Shown here: piece by piece, positions 1-5,869 of the stretch
How positions within the stretch are numbered: position 1 is the first letter of the stretch
How the letters are laid out: each line of letters opens with the position of its first letter
Origin: Treponema sp.
Lineage (GTDB): Bacteria > Spirochaetota > Spirochaetia > Treponematales > Treponemataceae
DNA: 8,748 bases
NCBI GenBank assembly: GCA_012513125.1
Contig: JAAZCS010000288.1
Location: forward strand, 1-8,748
Direction of reading: 5' to 3'
Notes under the pieces: generated by a model
Seen by the model: only the letters and a program-made list of their open reading frames with translations
The model's database searches: none
What the model was told of the DNA's origin: nothing
Made by a program: the position numbers and the translations under genes

Positions 1-237
1 CTTTGTTCACTTATGACACAAGCCCACAATGAAGGAATAAATTCTATTTCTGTAGAACAAGCAATTTCCATTCTAGAAAAAAGCAACTCAATAAAAAAAG
101 CAGCAACAGAAGGAAAGAACCTTATTCTAAAAAGTTGTAATTCATTAATTGATTTTGCTTCTGATAATAGAGAGACTTCCAAACTGATAAAAAATCTCTT
201 TGTATCAATGATTCCAGAGGACATTTTAAGTGATTGA
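1..237 (+). CDS. 3' end of an unrecognised gene (partial)
   Basis: This frame is open from base 1 to a TGA at 235-237. The first ATG is at 13, but the four codons before it contain no stop and there is no Shine-Dalgarno sequence in the 12 visible bases, so the gene probably begins before the window. The visible 74 residues after the ATG are polar and predicted largely helical, with no signal peptide, membrane segment or motif I recognise. The stop overlaps the start of the following TPR gene by 8 bases, so the two are probably translationally coupled and co-transcribed. It could be the C-terminal tail of a larger protein or a small protein; I cannot assign a function. The reading frame itself is well supported by this overlap. 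Confidence 0.6.
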   Translation, partial: LCSLMTQAHNEGINSISVEQAISILEKSNSIKKAATEGKNLILKSCNSLIDFASDNRETSKLIKNLFVSMIPEDILSD

Positions 238-745
238 ACATCCAGATAAACTAAACAATCAAGCAATCATTCTTGCCGCAGACGGAAATTACACCGATGC
301 AATTGCATGTTTTAAAAGGGCGATAATCCTTGACCGTGACAACTGCCTTTTATGGTTTAATTTAGGCGTTACTTACAAAACAAAAGGAGATTTAATTCTT
401 GCAAAAAAAGCACTTTTAAAGTCACACGAATTAAATTCATTAAATGACGATGTAACAGAAACTTTAGCTACTATCTGCTTACATTTAAAGGATTTTGAAT
501 CTGTTGAAACATATTGTCTTGAAGGAATTAACAATAATCCATCAAATTCAAACCTTTGGAACATTCTTGGAGTTAAATTTTTTCAATCAGAAGATTATAA
601 CACTGCAAGTTATTGCTTTGAATCTGCATTAACAATAAACCCTTACCATAAAGATGCATTATACAATTTGAAAGACACCTATAGCGAGCTTAACAATACT
701 ATTGGTGAAAGTGAATGCGAAAACAGATTAAAAGAAATACCATAA
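230..745 (+). CDS. small tetratricopeptide repeat (TPR) protein
   Basis: This 171-residue protein is made almost entirely of TPR units, which form helix-turn-helix scaffolds for protein-protein binding. Four repeats of about 34 residues can be seen, at roughly 5-37, 40-72, 73-106 and 108-140, with a partial fifth after 141. Each shows the usual pattern: a small residue near position 8, an aromatic near 11, A or S near 20 and P near 32 (for example LWFNLGVTYKTKGD and LWNILGVKFFQSEDY). There is no signal peptide or membrane helix, so it is predicted cytoplasmic. The start is GTG at 230, chosen because AGAGG lies at 216-220 with good spacing and because it overlaps the preceding gene by 8 bases. 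The next gene follows after 14 bases. The partner is unknown; TPR family membership alone does not reveal one. Confidence 0.88.
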   Translation: MIEHPDKLNNQAIILAADGNYTDAIACFKRAIILDRDNCLLWFNLGVTYKTKGDLILAKKALLKSHELNSLNDDVTETLATICLHLKDFESVETYCLEGINNNPSNSNLWNILGVKFFQSEDYNTASYCFESALTINPYHKDALYNLKDTYSELNNTIGESECENRLKEIP

Positions 746-759
746 ATTAAGGATGAAAA

Positions 760-1035
760 ATGAAACGTCAAGATAAAATTGAAACAAACACCCCAGCAGA
801 AAAAGTTTTACACATTATATGTCTTTTAATCCCGATAATAACTTCTTTTTTGGGTTATTTTGTCTCAATTCCACTATGGAAACTTATTTCAAAACAAGAA
901 TCACAATCAAATATTTTTTCATTTTTTGTAGTTATCGTTTTCTTTTCAATCCCATCAATAGTGATTTTTATTAGAACTCGCAATATCGATTCAATGATTA
1001 TTGATATCAATTCTCACAAACTAAAACAGAAATAA
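760..1035 (+). CDS. small two-helix membrane protein, unknown function
   Basis: This 91-residue protein has two strongly hydrophobic stretches, about residues 17-37 and 53-71, separated by a short polar loop (KLISKQESQSN). The N-terminus and the C-terminal tail are charged, which suggests a hairpin inserted in the inner membrane with both ends on one side, probably the cytoplasm. The ATG at 760 is preceded by TTAAGGA, a good Shine-Dalgarno match. It follows the TPR gene by 14 bases and is probably the last gene of that operon. A membrane hairpin downstream of a TPR scaffold could serve as its anchor or partner, but this is a guess from position only. I recognise no family. Its stop lies 11 bases from the converging stop of cheB. 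Confidence 0.72.
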   Translation: MKRQDKIETNTPAEKVLHIICLLIPIITSFLGYFVSIPLWKLISKQESQSNIFSFFVVIVFFSIPSIVIFIRTRNIDSMIIDINSHKLKQK

Positions 1036-1046
1036 ACTACAAAAAA

Positions 1047-2243
1047 TTATGAATGTAAATGTGCAAGATTATTAATTTCTGTTGCAATTTGCTGCAATGG
1101 ATATTGATTTTGAACACCACCCATTTCATAAGCAACTTTTGGCATTCCATAAACTATACTTGTATCTTTATCCTGCCCTATTGTGTAAGCACCCTTTTTT
1201 CTCATTTCTGCAAGTTCGGCAGCTCCATCTTTGCCCATTCCGGTCATAATAACACCCAAAGCTCTGTTTTGATAATTCTTTGCAATAGATTCAAAAAGAA
1301 CATCAACTGAAGGTCTGTGTCCATTTCTTGGTTCTGCTTGCGAAAGTCGAATAATATTTCCTATTGGATGAGGTTCAACATACATATGATAACTACCTGG
1401 AGCTATATAAACATGACCTTGCAAAATTGACTCACCATCTTTTGCCTCAGTAACTGTTAAAGGACAGATATTATTTAAGCTTGCTGCAAATTCTTCAGTA
1501 AACCCAGCTGGCATATGTTGTACTACCAAAATTGGCTGCTTTAAATTAGGATCAATATTCTTAAAAACTTCACGAAGAGCATTCGGACCGCCAGTAGAAA
1601 TTCCAATAGCGATTACGTCTATTTTTCCACCAATACGCTCTGGATTTATAACAACAGGCTCTTTCTTTTTTGGTTCACTCCATAAATAAGGAGGAAGAAC
1701 ATCGTCTTTTGTAATTGAATATGCCTTTGCTGTTTCTTCACCTTTCTTTTGAATGACAAATCTAGCTGCTTCTTTTAATTTTATCTGATGAGAATAGAAT
1801 TCAGGATCAGGAACTTTTTTGCCCTTCATCAATGCATATGCACCACCATACGATGACACATATTCAATAATATCCTTTGTTACATCTCCAATCTTTAGAG
1901 TAACAGAACTTCCACCTGGTTTTGTTATAAAATCACTAGCACCTAATTCAAGACACTGCATAGTTACAGTTGCACCTTCAGTAGTAATACTAGAAAGAAT
2001 TACAACAGGAACATCAATTTTATTAATATTTCGCTGTTTTAGAAATTCAATACCATTCATTTTTGGCATTTCTATATCAAGAAGAATTACATCGGGTTTA
2101 ACAGTCTTTAGCAAATCCAACAAAGCCAACCCATTCTCTGCCTTGCCAACAACTTTCATTCCTAGTGTAGATTCAACAATTCTACCGATTAAATTCCGCA
2201 TTAATGCAGAATCGTCGCAAACGACAACCGAAATATCATCCAT
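1047..2243 (-). CDS. cheB: CheB, chemoreceptor glutamate methylesterase/deamidase with receiver domain
   Basis: CheB removes methyl groups from chemoreceptor glutamates, and in many bacteria deamidates receptor glutamines, when phosphorylated by CheA. It thereby resets receptor sensitivity. The N-terminal receiver domain (about 1-110) has the acidic pair D10/D11, the phospho-acceptor D56 in LLDIEMPKMNG, S84 and the invariant K108 before P109. The C-terminal esterase domain (about 207-390) has the catalytic triad: S216 in GISTGGP, H243 in VVQHMP and D339 in TGMGKDGA. At 398 residues it is longer than E. coli CheB (349), mainly because of a charged linker of about 95 residues (112-206). The gene follows cheR by 20 bases, so they form one transcript. 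A GGGGA lies about 9 bases before the ATG as a mediocre ribosome binding site. All catalytic residues are present, so it should be active. Confidence 0.97.
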   Translation of the reverse strand: MDDISVVVCDDSALMRNLIGRIVESTLGMKVVGKAENGLALLDLLKTVKPDVILLDIEMPKMNGIEFLKQRNINKIDVPVVILSSITTEGATVTMQCLELGASDFITKPGGSSVTLKIGDVTKDIIEYVSSYGGAYALMKGKKVPDPEFYSHQIKLKEAARFVIQKKGEETAKAYSITKDDVLPPYLWSEPKKKEPVVINPERIGGKIDVIAIGISTGGPNALREVFKNIDPNLKQPILVVQHMPAGFTEEFAASLNNICPLTVTEAKDGESILQGHVYIAPGSYHMYVEPHPIGNIIRLSQAEPRNGHRPSVDVLFESIAKNYQNRALGVIMTGMGKDGAAELAEMRKKGAYTIGQDKDTSIVYGMPKVAYEMGGVQNQYPLQQIATEINNLAHLHS

Positions 2244-2263
2244 TTTATATTTTTCCCCAAATT

Positions 2264-3085
2264 TTATTTATTAATATTTTTCTGATATAAACAAGACCAA
2301 TCAGTTTTTAAAAATTCAAAATTAGTTTTCATTCCAAAAAGAGACTCAGAATGCCCAATAAACAAATAAGATTTCGGAGCCATTGAATTCCAGAATCTAT
2401 TTATTACTGCAAGCTGTGCCTGCTCATCAAAATAAATCAATACATTTCTGCAGAAAACTATATCTAAGTTTCTCGCACCAGAATCATTTTTCAGATTATG
2501 ATAATCAAATCTAATTTTTTCTATTATTTCTTGCTTCATCTGATATCCTGTATCATATTTTATAAAATACTTATCCAAATATTCAGGAGGGATACCTTGC
2601 ACTTTTGAAGTTTCATAAAAACCTTTTTGTGCCACTAAAAGCGACTTTAATGAAATATCTGACGCTGTAACTTGAAAATCATAACCGAATGGTAATTTTT
2701 CTTTTAGAATCATTGCTATTGTATACGGTTCTTCGCCTGTAGAACAGCCTGCACTCCAAATTCTCACTTTTTTATCAATTGAAGTTTTTTTGCTTTCAAC
2801 TAAATGAGGAATAATATAATTAATCAATGTATCAAAATGTGGCTGATTTCTGAAAAACCTCGTTAAATTCGTTGTAATAGAATCAAGCATCATTTTCATC
2901 TCTTCCGGACTTTTTGTAACTAAATCATAATATTCAGAAGGAGTTGGTATATTCTTTGTTCTGATTAAATCCTTTATACGACTATCAAGAATGGAGCGGT
3001 TTATTGAAGTATAAGTAATTCCGCTCTCTTCATAAATTAATTTTCTAAATTTCTCAAAATCAGTGTCGTTTAAAACTTCTATCAT
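2264..3085 (-). CDS. cheR: CheR, chemoreceptor glutamate methyltransferase
   Basis: CheR uses S-adenosylmethionine to methylate glutamates on chemoreceptors and is the antagonist of CheB. From the ATG at 3083-3085 it has 273 residues, close to the usual size (E. coli 286). The N-terminal helical domain (about 5-70) ends in the family motif TTNLTRFFRN (71-80). The SAM-binding loop is IWSAGCSTGEEPYT (109-122), followed by the acidic D143 in ASDIS. FCRNVLIYF (211-219) and GHSESL (244-249) are further hallmarks. The frame stays open upstream to a TTG at 3131-3133, adding 16 residues. I reject that start because the added residues are unlike CheR and because a consensus-like promoter lies inside the extension. 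No Shine-Dalgarno sequence precedes the ATG. cheB follows 20 bases after the stop. Confidence 0.96.
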   Translation of the reverse strand: MIEVLNDTDFEKFRKLIYEESGITYTSINRSILDSRIKDLIRTKNIPTPSEYYDLVTKSPEEMKMMLDSITTNLTRFFRNQPHFDTLINYIIPHLVESKKTSIDKKVRIWSAGCSTGEEPYTIAMILKEKLPFGYDFQVTASDISLKSLLVAQKGFYETSKVQGIPPEYLDKYFIKYDTGYQMKQEIIEKIRFDYHNLKNDSGARNLDIVFCRNVLIYFDEQAQLAVINRFWNSMAPKSYLFIGHSESLFGMKTNFEFLKTDWSCLYQKNINK

Positions 3086-3092
3086 AAAAAAA

Positions 3093-3121
3093 ATTATACT
3101 GTATTTTCTATTTAAAGTAAA
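3093..3121 (-). promoter_or_regulatory. predicted sigma70-type promoter of cheR-cheB
   Basis: On the minus strand a -35 box TTTACT (3116-3121, 4 of 6 to consensus) is followed after 17 bases by a perfect -10 box TATAAT (3093-3098). Only seven T residues separate the -10 box from the cheR ATG, so transcription should begin at or one base before the start codon, giving a leaderless mRNA. Such hexamers are common in AT-rich DNA, so this needs a mapped 5' end. Confidence 0.55.
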
Positions 3122-3130
3122 AAGATTCAG

Positions 3131-3161
3131 CAAATAAAAACATCAGTTTTTAAATGAACTG
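3131..3161 (-). terminator. possible weak terminator after the vanZ-like gene
   Basis: Downstream of the VanZ-family stop, the minus strand carries CAGTT (3157-3161) and AACTG (3144-3148) as a 5-bp stem with an 8-base loop, followed by a T-rich run ATGTTTTTATTTG. The stem is short and AT-rich, so termination would be inefficient, and some read-through into cheR is likely. Confidence 0.3.
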
Positions 3162-3185
3162 CAATATCAATCAATTTTTGGAATT

Positions 3186-3590
3186 TTATAAAGATTGTTT
3201 TCTGCCGATGGACGCTTTTATTCTTTTTACAACAAACTTCATCAAAAAATAAAACATGCACGAACCAATAAAAGCACCAAGAAAATCAAATACTAAATCA
3301 CCAATAGACGCATCCCGAATTGGAACAAAACTTTGATGAAATTCGTCAACAAAACTATAAACAACTACTAAAACTGTAGGCAAAATAATTTCATAAAACC
3401 GATTGCCCCTTACATTGCACGAAAAAGCAATACAAAATGAAAGAATAGTAAAAAAAATCAAATGAACTACTTTATCAGCATATGGGAAAGTTGGCATTTG
3501 TGAAATCTGAGATTGACTTGAAAGATAGAAACTCAAACACAAAACAATACAAGACGGAATCCATTTTAATATTTTTTTAACTAATAGCAT
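3186..3590 (-). CDS. VanZ-family membrane protein
   Basis: This 134-residue protein has four hydrophobic segments, roughly 7-23, 41-58, 67-82 and 98-118, and should sit in the inner membrane. The VanZ-like family signature is clear: ADKVVH (38-43), then DEFHQSFVP (82-90) and R92, S95, D98, with glycines in the last helix (FLGAFIG). The founding VanZ of enterococci raises teicoplanin resistance by an unknown mechanism. Most homologues are short, chromosomal and of unknown role, so no resistance function should be read from this hit. The ATG at 3588-3590 has no Shine-Dalgarno sequence; a promoter ends six bases before it. The gene diverges from the ABC transporter operon and lies upstream of cheR on the same strand, separated by about 100 bases. 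Nothing ties it functionally to either. Confidence 0.9.
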   Translation of the reverse strand: MLLVKKILKWIPSCIVLCLSFYLSSQSQISQMPTFPYADKVVHLIFFTILSFCIAFSCNVRGNRFYEIILPTVLVVVYSFVDEFHQSFVPIRDASIGDLVFDFLGAFIGSCMFYFLMKFVVKRIKASIGRKQSL

Positions 3591-3596
3591 AATTTT

Positions 3597-3625
3597 AGTT
3601 TATTGTTTTTTTGTGTTCATATCAA
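3597..3625 (-). promoter_or_regulatory. predicted promoter of the vanZ-like gene
   Basis: The minus strand shows a -35 box TTGATA (3620-3625, 5 of 6) and a -10 box TAAACT (3597-3602, 4 of 6) with a 17-base spacer. Six bases lie between the -10 box and the ATG, so the A of the ATG falls at the expected transcription start. This predicts a leaderless transcript. Confidence 0.45.
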
Positions 3626-3650
3626 GATTATGACAAAATTTGAATAGGTG

Positions 3651-3678
3651 TAAACATTGATATAAAACCCTAAACATT
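3651..3678. repeat. direct repeat TAAACATT, 20-base period, possible operator
   Basis: The 8-mer TAAACATT occurs at 3651-3658 and again at 3671-3678, start to start exactly 20 bases, close to two turns of the DNA helix. Both copies are followed by short AT-alternating sequence. The first copy overlaps the -35 box and the second ends just before the -10 box of the predicted transporter promoter. Placement in phase on one face of the helix would suit a transcription factor controlling the importer, but no regulator gene is nearby and chance is possible in AT-rich DNA. Confidence 0.35.
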
Positions 3679-3685
3679 ATATGCT
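3657..3685 (+). promoter_or_regulatory. predicted promoter of the ABC transporter operon
   Basis: TTGATA (3657-3662, 5 of 6) and TATGCT (3680-3685, 4 of 6) are 17 bases apart, predicting transcription from about 3692 and a leader of about 25 bases before the TTG start at 3717. An alternative -10, TATAAA at 3661-3666, has only a poorly spaced -35 partner. Confidence 0.4.
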
Positions 3686-3716
3686 TACTTCCATATCAAC
3701 TTTATAGGTTATACAT

Positions 3717-4379
3717 TTGGATTTTCAATTTATACAAAAAGCTATTCCTCTTTATACTCAAGCTGCAATATTAACTCTAAAGATTGCAAGTGTTGGTATT
3801 TTGCTTTCTTTTATTTTAGGATTAATTTGCTGTATTGTCCGATATGAAAAAATCCCTGTTCTGCAGAGAATTGTTTCTATCTATATTGAACTATCAAGAA
3901 ACACACCTTTGCTGATACAACTTTTTTTTCTATATTTTGCACTACCTAAGATGGGATTTAAATTGTCATCCGAACAATGTGGAATTATTGGATTAACGTT
4001 TCTTGGCGGAAGTTATATGGCTGAAACTTTCAGAAGTTCCATCGAAACAATCTCACGAATACAAATTGAATCGGCACAATGTATTGGATTGACGAAATTA
4101 CAAATAACAAGATATATCTTGATTCCACAAGCATTTTCAGTTTCAATTCCCGGAATTTGTGCAAATATTATGTTTTTAATTAAAGAAACATCGGTTTTTA
4201 GTGCTATTGCACTAGCTGATTTAATGTACGTCGCAAAAGATTTAATTGGTTTATATTATAAAACAGACGAAGCATTGCTTCTTTTAGTAATAGCTTACTT
4301 TATTTTACTACTTCCAATTTCTATTTTAAGTGCTTGGGCAGAAAGGAGACTACGTTATGCACAGTTTGGCAATAATTGA
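3717..4379 (+). CDS. polar amino-acid ABC transporter, permease 1 (HisM/GlnP type)
   Basis: This is an inner-membrane permease of 220 residues, the usual size for the polar amino-acid uptake family. The N-terminal part has the family pattern ending in RNTPLLIQLFFLYFALP (61-77). The EAA loop that docks on the ATPase is at about 118-138 (E118, G124, then IPQA 136-139). About five membrane helices can be traced. The start is TTG at 3717: a TAG at 3705-3707 closes the frame upstream, there is no ATG until residue 79, and a start this late would delete conserved helices. Only a weak AGG at 3706-3708 precedes it. Two non-identical permeases suggest a heterodimeric channel. Substrate cannot be read from the permease; a polar amino acid is the family expectation. 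Confidence 0.92.
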   Translation: MDFQFIQKAIPLYTQAAILTLKIASVGILLSFILGLICCIVRYEKIPVLQRIVSIYIELSRNTPLLIQLFFLYFALPKMGFKLSSEQCGIIGLTFLGGSYMAETFRSSIETISRIQIESAQCIGLTKLQITRYILIPQAFSVSIPGICANIMFLIKETSVFSAIALADLMYVAKDLIGLYYKTDEALLLLVIAYFILLLPISILSAWAERRLRYAQFGNN

Positions 4380-5061
4380 ATCATTTTCAAAAGCATTCAG
4401 CGTTCTTTTCCTTGGCAATAATTTTTACCGCCTCGTTGAAGGTCTTCTAGTTACTATTAAGATAGCACTTATTTCTGTCTTATTATCAATTTTCTTTGGT
4501 TTCCTTTTTGGAATACTAATGACATCAAAGAGTAAGATTATCAAAGTCATTTCTAGAATTTATTTAGATTTTATGAGAATCATGCCTCAACTTGTTCTAC
4601 TTTTCCTTGCTTATTTTGGACTTACAAGAGCTTTTGGAATTCAACTTTCAGGGGAAGCAGCATCTCTATTAGTTTTCACATTATGGGGAACTGCTGAAAT
4701 GGGCGACCTAGTTAGAGGTTCATTAAAATCAATTCCATTACATCAATACGAAAGTGGACGTGCATTAGGTCTTACAGAAAATCAGATTTTTTTCTATATA
4801 ATAATTCCACAAGCGATTAAAAGAATCATACCGTTATCTATGAATTTGATTACAAGAATGATTAAAACAACTTCACTTGTAGTTTTTGTTGGAGTAATTG
4901 AAGTTGTAAAAGTTGGACAACAAATAATAGAAGCTTCGCGGCTTTCAGTACCAACAGCATCAATCGCAATTTATGCTGTGATTTTTTTCATGTATTTTCT
5001 TGTCTGTTGGCCGCTTTCAATAATTGCAACTCATATAGAAAAGAAACAAAATATTAAATAA
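4357..5061 (+). CDS. polar amino-acid ABC transporter, permease 2
   Basis: This is the second permease of the importer, 234 residues. It shows the same architecture as the first: a conserved segment FMRIMPQLVLLFLAYFGL (72-89) and an EAA loop at about 132-154 (E132, G138, then IPQA 150-153), with about five membrane helices. The ATG at 4357 is chosen because AGGAG at 4344-4348 lies 8 bases before it. A GTG at 4330 in the same frame would add nine residues but has no such site. The start lies inside the end of permease 1, a 23-base overlap typical of coupled translation of paired subunits. The ATPase gene follows after 15 bases. Together they make a transporter of two permeases and presumably two copies of the ATPase. 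Confidence 0.93.
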   Translation: MHSLAIIESFSKAFSVLFLGNNFYRLVEGLLVTIKIALISVLLSIFFGFLFGILMTSKSKIIKVISRIYLDFMRIMPQLVLLFLAYFGLTRAFGIQLSGEAASLLVFTLWGTAEMGDLVRGSLKSIPLHQYESGRALGLTENQIFFYIIIPQAIKRIIPLSMNLITRMIKTTSLVVFVGVIEVVKVGQQIIEASRLSVPTASIAIYAVIFFMYFLVCWPLSIIATHIEKKQNIK

Positions 5062-5076
5062 TTATCAGGAAAAATT

Positions 5077-5826
5077 ATGGCACTTTTGGAAATTAAAAAT
5101 ATAACGAAAACTTACAATGGAAATCCTATTTTAAATAATTTCTCTATGACTGTAGACAAAGGAGAAGTTATTGTTATTGTCGGTCCTTCTGGCTGTGGAA
5201 AAAGTACACTTTTACGTTGCATTAATGGTCTTGAAACAATAGAAAATGGAGAAATCTTTCTTGATGGTGAAAAAATCAGTGGAAAGAAAGACATGCATTT
5301 AATTAGACAGAAAATTGGGATGGGTTTCCAAAGTTACGATTTATTTCCAAATATGACAGTTTTAAATAATATTCTTCTAGGTCCTGTAAAAGCTCAAAAA
5401 CGTAGCAAAAATGATGTAACTGAAGAAGCAGAACTGTTACTAAAAAGAGTTGGTCTTCTAGATAAAAAAAATGTGTTTCCAAGAACTTTATCTGGAGGTC
5501 AAAAGCAAAGAGTTGCAATCATCCGCTCATTATGTATGCATCCCGAAATCATGCTTTTTGACGAAGTTACAGCAGCTCTTGATCCTGAAATGATTAGAGA
5601 AGTTCTTGATGTTATGATTGATTTAGCAAAAGAAGGAAAAACGATGCTAATAGTTACCCATCAAATGGAATTTGCCCGAGCAATTGCAGATAGAGTTATT
5701 TTTATTGACGAAGGAACAATTGTTGAAGAAGACAAACCTGAAATTTTCTTTACAAATCCTGCAACCCAAAGAGCAAAAGAATTTCTAAAAGTTTTTCATT
5801 TTGATAATGTAAAGAAAAATAACTAA
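5077..5826 (+). CDS. polar amino-acid ABC transporter, ATP-binding subunit (GlnQ/HisP type)
   Basis: This ATPase of 249 residues powers the importer from the cytoplasmic side. All nucleotide-binding motifs are present: Walker A GPSGCGKST (36-44, K42), Q-loop at Q85 in GFQSYDLFPNMTV, signature LSGGQ (138-142), Walker B IMLFDE (158-163, catalytic E163), D-loop ALD (167-169) and switch H195. The string DLFPNMTVL is typical of the polar amino-acid subfamily. The residue after the signature is K rather than the usual Q, a mild variation. AGGA at 5067-5070 precedes the ATG by six bases. It is the last gene of the transporter operon. No substrate-binding protein gene is found on either side. No terminator is evident in the 43 bases before the next gene. 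Confidence 0.96.
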   Translation: MALLEIKNITKTYNGNPILNNFSMTVDKGEVIVIVGPSGCGKSTLLRCINGLETIENGEIFLDGEKISGKKDMHLIRQKIGMGFQSYDLFPNMTVLNNILLGPVKAQKRSKNDVTEEAELLLKRVGLLDKKNVFPRTLSGGQKQRVAIIRSLCMHPEIMLFDEVTAALDPEMIREVLDVMIDLAKEGKTMLIVTHQMEFARAIADRVIFIDEGTIVEEDKPEIFFTNPATQRAKEFLKVFHFDNVKKNN

Positions 5827-5829
5827 AAT

Positions 5830-5858
5830 TTGTCTAGTCATTTATATCGATTTATGAT
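5830..5858 (+). promoter_or_regulatory. predicted promoter of the PAP2 gene
   Basis: TTGTCT (5830-5835, 4 of 6) and TATGAT (5853-5858, 5 of 6) are separated by 17 bases. The ATG at 5870 lies 11 bases after the -10 box, predicting a leader of only about five bases, and no convincing Shine-Dalgarno sequence lies between. Read-through from the transporter operon is also possible. Confidence 0.42.
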
Positions 5859-5869
5859 ACATGTAAGCT

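Noticed and set aside
1819..2274. Open frame of 151 codons on the plus strand opposite cheB
   Set aside because: It lies antisense to the receiver domain and linker of a clear cheB gene, its translation shows no motif, and it has no ribosome site. It is a by-product of the coding bias of cheB.
3186..3590. Reading the VanZ-family gene as glycopeptide resistance
   Set aside because: No other van genes are nearby, and most members of this family are chromosomal proteins of unknown function.
3681..3707. Short frame of eight codons (ATG to TAG) before the first permease, possible leader peptide
   Set aside because: It starts within the predicted -10 box, upstream of the predicted transcription start, has no ribosome site, and its residues show no run of one amino acid that would suggest attenuation.
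4330..4356. GTG start nine codons upstream for permease 2
   Set aside because: A strong AGGAG lies 8 bases before the ATG at 4357, whereas the GTG has no ribosome site.
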